From the NCBI GenBank assembly GCA_003661465.1, contig QMWE01000007.1, positions 1 through 17,317 on the forward strand: 17,317 nucleotides of DNA, written 5' to 3'. This stretch comes from Hadesarchaea archaeon (GTDB lineage: Archaea; Hadarchaeota; Hadarchaeia; Hadarchaeales; Hadarchaeaceae). Under the pieces are notes generated by a model. The model was not told the origin of the DNA. It made no database searches and saw only the letters and a program-made list of their open reading frames with translations. Within the stretch, counting starts at the first letter, position 1. The number at the start of each line of letters is the position of its first letter. A program made the position numbers and the translations under genes. Below, in pieces: positions 7,163 to 13,810 of the stretch.

Positions 7163-8272
7163 TTATATTGAGGTGGCACTGCTCCAAGCAGATTTTTGCA
7201 TGGTTTCTTGCCACTGCTCCATTACCTGCTGTGAGTAATTCTGATAGTTGTCCAGTATGTTCTGCCAGATCCCAGTTTTCTTCCATTCTTGTTTTAGGAT
7301 TTCCCAGCTTTTCTTCCAGTCGGACCATTCCTCGGAAAAATTAGGTTCCCATTCGTCGGCATGTTCGAGTATGGCTTTGGCGTGGGTAAGATGAATCCGG
7401 GCTGCGTTAACCGATGTGAGTGCACTTTTTGTTTCGTTCTTTTCGATCGCGCTTATCGAATTCTCTTTTAGTTGTTTGCTTATCTCAACCAGTTTTTCGG
7501 CGACGTTTTTGCTTAGCGTATTTTCTGGGGCGCCCTCCAACATCGCCTGTATTTCAGACATCGACTCATTAAATTTGGATAGCGTGTTGTCAAATACCGA
7601 CGTTGCAACCGAGGTTTGATCCGCGGTGGCAACTTCGACGTCGATGGCGATGTTCACATCCGCAAGGGTATTCTCTACGTGAAAGTAGTTGGAGATATCT
7701 TCGGGCATCTGCCCCTGCTGTTCTGCGAGTTGATGTAAACGCTGGACTATGAACTCTATATGGGCCTGTGTGTTGTCCATGTACTGAACTGCAGCGCTTG
7801 AAACCTTGTCCAGGATGTCGTCCAAAACTTGGATCTCATTATCCACTTCCACAGACAGTTCCGGGAACTTTTTCTTAAGTTTTTCACAGAGTTCTTTCAT
7901 CAACTTCACCCTTACCAGCTTTACCTCCGGGAGATGTTCTTCCATCCACTTTACGAACTTCTGTTTCGTAACGGCATCGCTGGAAATAGTTTTGTGCATC
8001 TTTTCGGCAAATTCCTCAAGGATGTGTTCATACTCAACTCCCTTTGCACGGTCAACCAAGTGTACGTACTCGGCCCACCGTTCCATCATCTGGTCATCCT
8101 CGCCTACCATTCGGATTTTCTCTCCGAGGCGTTCCAACCCGTAAAACGGTGAGTCGGGATCAACGTCTACCAGATCGACCACAACAGGGGCCGCTGCCGC
8201 TGCCCCGGTGGAAATCAAGACGATTACAACTACGGGTATCGTCGCGATACCTTTTTGGCCCAGTGTTTTCAT
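7163..8272 (-). CDS. Exported DUF5667-like helical protein with Trp-rich tail
   Basis: This is a 369-residue exported or membrane-anchored protein. The N-terminus, QKGIATIPVVVIVLISTGAA, is a basic-glycine motif followed by a hydrophobic stretch. It could be an ordinary signal peptide/anchor or a prepilin-like class III signal. The next segment, VDPDSPFYGLERLGEKIRM, is the hallmark of DUF5667 proteins found on archaeal and bacterial surfaces; their molecular role is unknown. The remainder is strongly helical and charged, with several coiled-coil-like runs (such as LMKELCEKLKKKFPEL). The last 65 residues contain eight tryptophans. A strong Shine-Dalgarno (GAGGAGGT, complement of 8281-8288) sits 8 nt from the ATG. 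It lies 60 bp downstream of another exported-protein gene on the same strand. Confidence 0.78.
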   Translation of the reverse strand: MKTLGQKGIATIPVVVIVLISTGAAAAAPVVVDLVDVDPDSPFYGLERLGEKIRMVGEDDQMMERWAEYVHLVDRAKGVEYEHILEEFAEKMHKTISSDAVTKQKFVKWMEEHLPEVKLVRVKLMKELCEKLKKKFPELSVEVDNEIQVLDDILDKVSSAAVQYMDNTQAHIEFIVQRLHQLAEQQGQMPEDISNYFHVENTLADVNIAIDVEVATADQTSVATSVFDNTLSKFNESMSEIQAMLEGAPENTLSKNVAEKLVEISKQLKENSISAIEKNETKSALTSVNAARIHLTHAKAILEHADEWEPNFSEEWSDWKKSWEILKQEWKKTGIWQNILDNYQNYSQQVMEQWQETMQKSAWSSATSI

Positions 8273-8292
8273 CCTTTACCACCTCCTCTTTT

Positions 8293-8304
8293 TTTATAAT
8301 AAAT
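8293..8304 (-). promoter_or_regulatory. AT-rich TATA-like stretch before the DUF5667 gene
   Basis: Read on the - strand this is ATTTATTATAAA, a good TATA box by composition, centred about 27 nt from the ATG. At that distance transcription would begin near the ATG and exclude the strong Shine-Dalgarno, so the two signals conflict. The box may be incidental if the two exported-protein genes form one transcript. Confidence 0.3.
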
Positions 8305-8310
8305 TTTGGG

Positions 8311-8332
8311 GGGGGCAAACCCCGTTGCCCCC
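8311..8332 (-). terminator. GC-rich hairpin between the two exported-protein genes
   Basis: GGGGGCAA (8311-8318) and TTGCCCCC (8325-8332) form a perfect 8-bp stem with a 6-nt loop. On the - transcript the stem begins directly after the TGA of the upstream gene and is followed by C-rich then AAAATTTATT sequence, with no clean U-run. It may be a partial terminator, a processing or stability element giving unequal expression of the two genes, or a translational spacer. The structure is clear; its role is not. Confidence 0.5.
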
Positions 8333-9001
8333 TCACTCCTTCATGTCCTTTCTGGAAAGTGCGCTGGTGCGGGTCATGTCTAGGGTGATGGGGACAGGCT
8401 CGATTTTCACCGGGTGGGGACGCACGTGATCGTATCTCTCTTTTTGAATTGTTACCCAGTTCCTTGGATGTCGCACGATCCAATAATCCCAGTCACCGCT
8501 GAGCGTTACGGTTCCTTTTCCTGAAGCCTTCAAAGACACCCCCTCCCCGGAGACACCCACGTAGATGTCACGTCCGCGGATCTCCAGCACTCCAGACCCC
8601 ACGTATGTCACCTCGCTGGCGTCCGTAGAGTCCGACCCTATCTTCCACTCGCCTAGGGCTCTCACCCAGGCGTTACTTGACACCGTCACCTCAGTTTCCC
8701 CGCTTGCAAATATCAGCACGTTTCCGGTACCCCTGAGCAAAGCCACGCCATCCCCCATCGCAAACAGCGTGCCCCTGCCATGCAGGAATATCACATTTTC
8801 CTCTCCCGTAGTGGGATCTACTGTAGGGTCAGATACCTCGTCCGGATAGCTCACTTTGGTATCATCGGGGTTCTCTTCAACGGATATTCCGTAATCCTCA
8901 GCAGTTGTCTCATTGACTTCTGCCGCCACGAGCGCAGTGGACCCCATCAGCGCCATGATTACCGCAAGCGCACCGACGATCTTTCCCGTTGTCGAGATCA
9001 C
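8333..9001 (-). CDS. Exported beta-rich repeat protein, family unrecognised
   Basis: This 222-residue protein has an N-terminal signal peptide (hydrophobic stretch at about residues 8-26, likely cleaved near LVAAEV). An acidic Thr/Asp/Pro-rich linker with SYPDEVSDPTVDPTTGEE follows. The core, about residues 68-170, is made of short glycine-punctuated strands such as GRGTLFAMGDGVALLRGTGN and GSGVLEIRGRDIYVGVSGEG. These form two loosely repeated units of about 45 residues and suggest a beta-solenoid or beta-sandwich surface domain. A basic, Pro/His-containing C-terminal tail follows. I do not recognise a named family. The start is GTG, chosen because GGAGGTG (complement of 9010-9016) lies about 8 nt upstream. 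The gene heads a likely two-gene unit with the DUF5667 gene. Confidence 0.75.
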   Translation of the reverse strand: MISTTGKIVGALAVIMALMGSTALVAAEVNETTAEDYGISVEENPDDTKVSYPDEVSDPTVDPTTGEENVIFLHGRGTLFAMGDGVALLRGTGNVLIFASGETEVTVSSNAWVRALGEWKIGSDSTDASEVTYVGSGVLEIRGRDIYVGVSGEGVSLKASGKGTVTLSGDWDYWIVRHPRNWVTIQKERYDHVRPHPVKIEPVPITLDMTRTSALSRKDMKE

Positions 9002-9129
9002 TTTCTAACACCTCCTTTTCGTTTTTTCAATTGACCGCATACCCCCAACGTGCTCGAGGAGAGCAGCGTTCCAGTATCGCTCCCACCTCAGCACGGCCCT
9101 GAGGATTCTGCGGCCAACTTTCTTTTTGC

Positions 9130-9146
9130 AGGTCATTTCTTGACCT
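9130..9146. promoter_or_regulatory. AGGTCA-N5-TGACCT dyad, possible operator
   Basis: Perfect 6-bp inverted arms flank TTTCT in the gap between the divergent exported-protein genes and the membrane winged-helix gene. The size and symmetry suit a homodimeric winged-helix regulator. No second copy was noticed in the window, so this is a guess from structure and position only. Confidence 0.3.
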
Positions 9147-9326
9147 CCGATTGGGTCTTTGTTGAAGGGGGTATTTACCAAATCTCGAAAAACCGTTCAA
9201 TTTTCGTCTACAAATCGTGCCAACATTTTGTCTGTTACAAAAAAAAGAACTTATTTTCGTTTCTTATCGTTCAAAAGTAGCTATTAAGCCTGTTTTTCGA
9301 TTTTATCTCCGATTTTGCTTCAAAAG

Positions 9327-9334
9327 ATTTATGT
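9327..9334 (+). promoter_or_regulatory. TATA-like box for the membrane winged-helix gene
   Basis: ATTTATGT, preceded by CAAAAG as a BRE-like element, is centred about 36.5 nt before the ATG at 9367. The start has no Shine-Dalgarno (TTGGTTGCTAG precedes it), consistent with a very short leader. Confidence 0.45.
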
Positions 9335-9366
9335 GGTTACAGACATTCAAACTCATTGGTTGCTAG

Positions 9367-9801
9367 ATGACGATACGGGAAGCGTTTGGCGTGGTGCTCC
9401 TCGTCGTCCTGCTCCAGCTCAGTTTGGGTGTTCTCCTTTACGGTCCGTTTGCTCCTGCCCCGGGGCTGGATATCTTCACTGTTGTGGTCGCTGTAGGCAT
9501 AATGGCCGCTGTGGCCGGATCGATCGCAACCGTGCTCGTGCTCGTTTTCAAGCGCTACGCAAGTGAACGGGCCGTTAGGATAGCATTGATGACCCTTACG
9601 GAGGACGAGCGTAGAGTGTTCGAGGCGATCGTACGCTCAGGAGGTGAAGTTCGACAGGATAAGCTGAGGAGGGAGGTAGACATGTCAAAATCCAAGCTCA
9701 GCGCACTGGTGAACAATCTCGAGCGAAAGCACGCGATCACGAAGACACGATACTGGAAGACAAATATTCTAAAGGTCACCGAGGAGTTTGGTGGTCGGTG
9801 A
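9367..9801 (+). CDS. Membrane-anchored winged-helix regulator
   Basis: This 144-residue protein has two N-terminal transmembrane segments (about residues 6-26 and 35-61) joined by a short loop. A cytoplasmic winged helix-turn-helix domain follows at about 78-142. The latter begins LTEDERRVFEAIVRSGGEVR, continues with RREVDMSKSKLSALVNNLER as the likely HTH, and ends with the wing around KTRYWKTNILKVTEEF. This pattern matches MarR/DUF7343-type domains common in archaeal membrane-bound transcription factors. It lies divergent from the exported-protein genes, so control of that surface operon is a reasonable inference, but no target is proven. The 54-bp gap to the next gene contains a separate TATA-like box. 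Confidence 0.82.
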   Translation: MTIREAFGVVLLVVLLQLSLGVLLYGPFAPAPGLDIFTVVVAVGIMAAVAGSIATVLVLVFKRYASERAVRIALMTLTEDERRVFEAIVRSGGEVRQDKLRREVDMSKSKLSALVNNLERKHAITKTRYWKTNILKVTEEFGGR

Positions 9802-9837
9802 TCTGACGCCATCCCAAGCTTGAAAAGTGGGGCGGTG

Positions 9838-9846
9838 TATTTAATT
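9838..9846 (+). promoter_or_regulatory. TATA-like box upstream of the translin gene
   Basis: TATTTAATT is only about 14 nt before the first ATG (9856) but about 35 nt before the in-frame ATG at 9877. The latter spacing matches the other promoters in this window. If it is the functional box, the translin gene may start at 9877. Confidence 0.4.
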
Positions 9847-9855
9847 TGGGTTTGA

Positions 9856-10479
9856 ATGGGCGACGTCCTTGCACGTATGAGGAGATATTTCGACAGGCAG
9901 GAGAAGCTCCGCGAGAGGGCGTTGGACCTTTCGCGGAAGGTGATAAGGGCTTCCGCCCGAGCGATTGCGGCAATGCATCGTGGAGATAACGCCACCGCAA
10001 AGAAAATGATGATGGAGGCAAGGGCCAAACTAAGTGAACTGGAGAGATCCATCAAGATGGATCCGGCGTGGGTGCATTCGGGGATCGTGATGTCAGCCCA
10101 ACAGGAATACTGTGAGGCTAGGTTGTTTGAGGGGATCCTGAAGCGCGGCGGTATCCCATCTCCGGAGAAACTTAAGGTACCATATCAGCCTTACTTGGCT
10201 GCCCTTGCGGATGTAGCGGGTGAGCTCAGACGACACGCTCTGGATCTGATAAGGGCGAATAAGGTAACGGACGCCGAGCTGATGCTGAAGATGATGGAAG
10301 AGATACACGAGTTGCTCATGAGCTTTGATTATGCAGACGCAATCCTCCCAGGTATGAAGCGGAGGCAAGATGTGGTTCGAGGCGTGCTGGAGAAGACAAG
10401 AGGTGACCTTACCACGGCGCTGAGGCAGCACAGATTGGAGCGAACGCTCGAACGTGTCAAACGGAGGAGGTCCGCGTGA
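9856..10479 (+). CDS. Translin (TRAX) family protein
   Basis: This is a 207-residue all-helical protein of the translin/TRAX family, whose eukaryotic members form the C3PO ribonuclease that trims RISC passenger strands and tRNA fragments. Supporting blocks are LRERALDLSRKVIRASARAI near the N-terminus, QQEYCEARLFEGIL around 82-95, ALADVAGELRRHALDLI in the middle and EEIHELLMSFDYADAILPG near 150-168. These align with the family's QE..EA, GE.RR.ALD and MSFDYPDAI..GLRRKQD patterns. The glutamic acids in QEYCEA and GELRR could serve metal binding as in TRAX, so nuclease activity is possible but unproven. The archaeal role is poorly known. The stop overlaps the sepS start, implying co-translation. 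The start is uncertain: 9877 is the alternative favoured by promoter spacing. Confidence 0.85.
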   Translation: MGDVLARMRRYFDRQEKLRERALDLSRKVIRASARAIAAMHRGDNATAKKMMMEARAKLSELERSIKMDPAWVHSGIVMSAQQEYCEARLFEGILKRGGIPSPEKLKVPYQPYLAALADVAGELRRHALDLIRANKVTDAELMLKMMEEIHELLMSFDYADAILPGMKRRQDVVRGVLEKTRGDLTTALRQHRLERTLERVKRRRSA

Positions 10480-12056
10480 AGTTCGACTTGGCCAGGATAA
10501 GAGCCAGTGCAAAAAAAGATTACGAGTCGGCATGGTTGGAAACGGCAAACCTCATCAAAAAGGAGGGAAGGCTCTTCACGCTTCGGGGAAAGGGCAAGCC
10601 AAACGAATTACAAGAGTTGATTGCCAAAGTAAGGCGCGTGTTGCTCCAACTGGGTTTCAGCGAAGTCTCAGTGCCAGTAATAATAGATAAAAAAGAAGTG
10701 ATGGCGCAATATGGGCCAGAGGCACCGGTAATACTCGATCGTCTGTTTTTTCTGGCTGGTCTCGACCGACCGGACATAGGCATCAGTCAAAAGAGGATTC
10801 AGGAGATCCGTAAGGTGGTTCCAGGATTTGATCGCGTCAAAGATCTTCAGAAAATTTTCAGACGGTATAAAGAAGGAAAGATAGCTGCTGATGACATGCT
10901 TGAGACGCTGATGCGGGAGCTAGATTTAAAAGAGGAACAAGCAAGTAAAATTCTTTCTTTGTTCTCCGAGTTCAAAGATCTCAAACCCATCCCCACTGAC
11001 TTGACTTTACGAAGCCACACGTCTGGGGGGTGGTTCTTGGTCCTGCGGGAGCTTCTCAAGCGTGAGCCTCTTCCCCTACAGCTTTTCTCCGTAGGTCAAA
11101 AGTTCAGAAGAGAGCAGCGACTTGATCCCACCCATCTCTATGAATCGTGGACCGCTTCGATCGTCATAGTCGCGGAAGAGATAAGTTTGGAGGACGGGCA
11201 GCGGATAACTAGAGAGATATTGAGCAGACTCGGTTTCGATCGCGTAAAGTTTTCGATCAAGACAGCAACCTCAAAGTACTATGCTCCCAAGACGGAGTTC
11301 GAGGTTTTCGTCGAGCACCCTAAAACGGGCGAATCCATAGAAGTGGGCGATGCGGGCTTCTACAGCCCAGTAGCTTTGAGTAACTATGATATTCCATATC
11401 CCGTGTTCAACCTTGGCATCGGTTTGGAACGTATGTTGATGATCCAGACGGGAGAGACAGATATAAGGGCCCTCGTCTACCCATACCTCTACAAGAAAAC
11501 TAGGTTCACAGATTCAGACCTCTCGAAGATGATAAAATTTGAGCGTGAGCCAAAGACGGAGGTTGGCAGGAAAATATCGGCCGCGATAGTCAGGATAGCA
11601 AAAAAGCACGGTGATGAGCCAAGTCCGTGCGAGTTCAAAGCTTTTGACGGAGAAATGGGCGGCAGACGAGTCGTGGTAAAAGTGGTGGAACCGGAAAGCA
11701 ACACAAAGCTCATAGGGCCAGCTGGGTTCAATGAGGTCTACGTTTATGACGGTAATGTGATCGGGGTTCCGGTAAAGGGGTGGGAAAAAGATGAGTTTCT
11801 GAACGCGGTGAGGAAACAGGGCACACCAACGGGACTTACATACATGGAGGCATTCGCGGCTCTGGCAGCGCGAGAGATCGAGGAAGCAGTGGATCGCGGG
11901 GACAAGGAAGCCAAAGTACGGGTACGGGCAGTGAAGTCACCCAGCGATATCAATCTCGCGGTCAGTGAGGTGGCCCAGCGTTATATCACATCCAACAGGA
12001 AGCAGATAGACATACGTGGTCCGGTGTTTGTCACAGTGGTTGCAGAGATCACGTAA
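10476..12056 (+). CDS. sepS: O-phosphoseryl-tRNA(Cys) synthetase (SepRS)
   Basis: SepRS is a class II synthetase that charges tRNA-Cys with O-phosphoserine, which SepCysS then converts to Cys-tRNA. This indirect route is typical of methanogens and relatives. The 526-residue length fits the family. Landmarks are the N-terminal helical region, TLRSHTSGGWF (178-187; substrate pocket), motif 2 around FSVGQKFRREQ to YESWTASIVI (204-231), GDAGFYSPVALSNYDIPYPV (291-310) and motif 3 GIGLERM (314-320). The C-terminal part is the tRNA-recognition region. It starts with GTG within a GTGA overlap of the translin stop, after a strong GGAGGAGG (10463-10470). No SepCysS gene lies in this window. Its 3' end overlaps the convergent TIM-barrel gene by 8 bp. 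Confidence 0.96.
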   Translation: MKFDLARIRASAKKDYESAWLETANLIKKEGRLFTLRGKGKPNELQELIAKVRRVLLQLGFSEVSVPVIIDKKEVMAQYGPEAPVILDRLFFLAGLDRPDIGISQKRIQEIRKVVPGFDRVKDLQKIFRRYKEGKIAADDMLETLMRELDLKEEQASKILSLFSEFKDLKPIPTDLTLRSHTSGGWFLVLRELLKREPLPLQLFSVGQKFRREQRLDPTHLYESWTASIVIVAEEISLEDGQRITREILSRLGFDRVKFSIKTATSKYYAPKTEFEVFVEHPKTGESIEVGDAGFYSPVALSNYDIPYPVFNLGIGLERMLMIQTGETDIRALVYPYLYKKTRFTDSDLSKMIKFEREPKTEVGRKISAAIVRIAKKHGDEPSPCEFKAFDGEMGGRRVVVKVVEPESNTKLIGPAGFNEVYVYDGNVIGVPVKGWEKDEFLNAVRKQGTPTGLTYMEAFAALAAREIEEAVDRGDKEAKVRVRAVKSPSDINLAVSEVAQRYITSNRKQIDIRGPVFVTVVAEIT

Positions 12057-12885
12057 CCCCAACCAGTGCCTTAAGCGTTTTTAGTCCTCTTCTTGCAGTT
12101 TCGCGGGCTCTGTGCGGATTCCAGAATTCAGCTATTATGAGGCCGTTGTAGTTTATCTCTTTTAGAGCACGGATTATCGGGTCAAAATTTATCTCGCCAT
12201 CTCCCGGGATGAGGTGATCGTCAGTCTTGCCCATGTTGTCGTGGATATGTACGTGAACCAGATATTCGCGCATTTCCTTGATCTGATTTGCGATCGTGCG
12301 CCCCGTGTTTTTTTGTCCCGCTCTGCGTGCCTCTAGGTGAGCATGTCCTATATCAAATGTCATTTTTGCTCCATCCACCTCCGACAGAAACTTTTTGAGT
12401 TCCTCCACGCCGGACGGATAGGAGCGTGGATCTCTCCCTGCGTTCTCGAGCCCCACCGTCACGCCGTGATCCTGTGCGTATCTCAGGCACTCGTCGACGA
12501 ACTTCCGGTATCGTTGTTTAGTTCCCCTCAAAAAGTCCTCGGCGTCAGGGGTAGGGCATTTTCCGAAATGGACGACGGTTATTTCTCCACCCAAGAGACG
12601 GCAAGCAGCAATGCTTCGTTTGATCTGTTTGAGGGAAAGCTTCCAGAGTTCCGGATGATGGCTTGCCGGATTCAGATCCCAGAAGCTGGCGTGGACTGAG
12701 ACATCCAGCCCGTAGCTCCCCAGCAGTTCCTTTATCTTGAGAAGTCTGCGTCTATCGTATCCTGGGGAGAAGTGGGGGATGTCGTAAATTATTTCCACAC
12801 ACTCGGCACCCAGTTTCTTACAGGTTTGGATGGCTTCCTCGATAGTGCTCCGAACGAAGAGAAGACTTGAAAGTCCCAGCTTCAT
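12049..12885 (-). CDS. Sugar-phosphate isomerase/epimerase-like TIM-barrel protein
   Basis: This 278-residue protein belongs to the xylose isomerase-like/AP-endonuclease 2 TIM-barrel superfamily. The first strand is MKLGLSSLLF. Probable metal ligands are the glutamate in VGLENAGRDP, the aspartate and histidine in MTFDIGHAHLEA, the histidines in VHVHIHDN and the glutamate in LIIAEFWNP. DHLIPGDGEINFDPII is a further family block. These fit divalent-metal isomerases, epimerases or dehydratases; the substrate cannot be deduced, and endonuclease IV identity is less likely given the loop motifs. I chose ATG 12885 because GGTGGGG lies just upstream and the family usually starts with the first strand. 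An in-frame GTG at 12897 would add four residues. It is convergent with sepS. Confidence 0.85.
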   Translation of the reverse strand: MKLGLSSLLFVRSTIEEAIQTCKKLGAECVEIIYDIPHFSPGYDRRRLLKIKELLGSYGLDVSVHASFWDLNPASHHPELWKLSLKQIKRSIAACRLLGGEITVVHFGKCPTPDAEDFLRGTKQRYRKFVDECLRYAQDHGVTVGLENAGRDPRSYPSGVEELKKFLSEVDGAKMTFDIGHAHLEARRAGQKNTGRTIANQIKEMREYLVHVHIHDNMGKTDDHLIPGDGEINFDPIIRALKEINYNGLIIAEFWNPHRARETARRGLKTLKALVGVT

Positions 12886-12897
12886 GGACCCCACCAC

Positions 12898-13082
12898 TTC
12901 TCAACATTAGTTTCTCAGAAATTTAACTTCATCCCAGAGAGCTAGGAATGGAGGTATGGGGGCAGGTGGGGGTCTAATGCCGGAAATCATAAGATGTTAA
13001 GCTATGAGTTTCGGCTCGCGTGCAGAAGCAAGCCAAGCTGTTGTCATCTTTCATTTAGACGGCTCCCTTTTGATATGGGTGG
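12898..13082. other. 185-bp gap with no gene seen
   Basis: Apart from the - strand TATA-like box for the TIM-barrel gene, this stretch holds no open frame with family character, no tRNA-like fold that I could pair, and no clear repeat. The side nearest the endonuclease V gene would be its 3' untranslated region. A purine-rich G-tract run (GGAGGTATGGGGGCAGGTGG region, about 12951-12974) has no assigned role. Confidence 0.5.
12919..12927 (-). promoter_or_regulatory. TATA-like box for the TIM-barrel gene
   Basis: Read on - it is GTTAAATTT, centred 38 nt before ATG 12885 and 26 nt before GTG 12897. The former gives a leader of about 12 nt that just includes the GGTGGGG ribosome site. The latter would put transcription start on the GTG itself. 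Confidence 0.4.
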
Positions 13083-13772
13083 TCAAAAACATGGTGTAGA
13101 GGGGTCGAGGGAAGCTACCTTCGCATGGTGAGTGGCGAGCTCATGGGCAGCTTGGATGGGTTCAGGAAGACGATGTTTGCGCGTGGTGTGCAGGGTTATT
13201 TTTATCGCAGTTTTCAACGAAATTTTGTTTCCAACGCTGACATAAACGGGTTTTGCGTTAGGTAGTGTCCGGAGCACAGCTCCGATCGTCTCGCTACCAT
13301 CTTTCAACAACGTGTAGGATCCCCTCCGGTTTGGGGGCATGTTCGCATCTCCACATAACTTGGATTTGGCCACCCCGAAGGTTGGCCTGTCCAGTATCAC
13401 CCCCAGATGACAAGCCAACCCAGCTCGACGTGGGTGTGCGATACCGTGGGCTCCAACAACATAAACATCAGCTTCAGCCCCTCGCGCAGTTTTCAGCATG
13501 CCCTCCAGCTCTCTGAAAGCCAAAAAAGTTGGTATATATGGAAACCTCAAACGAACTTTTTCCACCTTCTGGTCCAGCGGATCCAGAGTTCTATAGTCCA
13601 ACACGACACAAGCGGCCCAGGCGATATTGTGCTTAGCAAAGGAGATGTCGCATCCTGCCACGGTCTCAAGTTTCTTGAGATGGTCTTCACGTTTGACATT
13701 TTTTGCTATCCGGTTCTGAATTTGCATAAGCTTGTTTAGGTCGATTCCAGGGGGATGCAAAATGGGTAACAT
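13083..13772 (-). CDS. nfi: Endonuclease V homologue with altered active site
   Basis: Endonuclease V cleaves DNA (or RNA) one nucleotide 3' of inosine/hypoxanthine. The 229-residue protein keeps the family frame: AGCDISF with the first metal aspartate (D42), FPYIPTFLAFRE with E88, HGIAHPRRAGLACHLGV, TFGVAKSKL with the conserved lysine, and LLKDGSETIGAVLRT with PVYVSVGN. The block normally written VDGxGIAHPR reads VVGAHGIAHPR here, so the third catalytic aspartate is glycine (G107) followed by alanine. The flanking sequence is in frame and well conserved, so this is not a frameshift. Activity is therefore in doubt, though structure and substrate binding may be kept. No Shine-Dalgarno precedes the ATG. 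It diverges from the zinc-ribbon/AEP genes across a 64-bp gap. Confidence 0.88.
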   Translation of the reverse strand: MLPILHPPGIDLNKLMQIQNRIAKNVKREDHLKKLETVAGCDISFAKHNIAWAACVVLDYRTLDPLDQKVEKVRLRFPYIPTFLAFRELEGMLKTARGAEADVYVVGAHGIAHPRRAGLACHLGVILDRPTFGVAKSKLCGDANMPPNRRGSYTLLKDGSETIGAVLRTLPNAKPVYVSVGNKISLKTAIKITLHTTRKHRLPEPIQAAHELATHHAKVASLDPSTPCF

Positions 13773-13799
13773 TTTACCAATACGGTTTTGATGCGCAAG

Positions 13800-13810
13800 T
13801 TATTAATTTT
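13800..13810. promoter_or_regulatory. Bidirectional TATA core between nfi and the Zn-ribbon gene
   Basis: TTATTAATTTT contains the palindromic ATTAAT (13802-13807). Its centre is exactly 32.5 nt from the A of both start codons: 13772 on - and 13837 on +. Neither gene has a Shine-Dalgarno. One AT core could serve both directions and give short-leader transcripts. Confidence 0.5.

Larger units (their letters stand above)
9002..9366. other. Divergent AT-rich intergenic region
   Basis: These 365 bp separate the exported-protein genes on - from the membrane winged-helix gene on +. The half nearest the + gene is rich in A/T tracts. It contains a + TATA-like box (9327-9334), an AGGTCA-N5-TGACCT dyad (9130-9146), and possible - promoter boxes (complement of 9172-9180 and 9281-9290) that I cannot choose between. 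An open frame at 9050-9280 has no family features or ribosome site and looks like chance. Confidence 0.6.

Noticed and set aside
8308..8332. G-quadruplex at the eight-G run
   Set aside because: Only one long G-tract is present on the strand within the needed distance; the 8-bp inverted repeat explains the sequence better.
9050..9280. 76-codon + open frame in the divergent intergenic region
   Set aside because: Composition shifts halfway through, there is no ribosome site, no recognisable domain, and it ends in the A/T tracts of the promoter region.
12983..13128. Short + open frame starting at the ATG near 12992
   Set aside because: It runs about 45 codons into the 3' end of the endonuclease V gene with random composition and no upstream signals.
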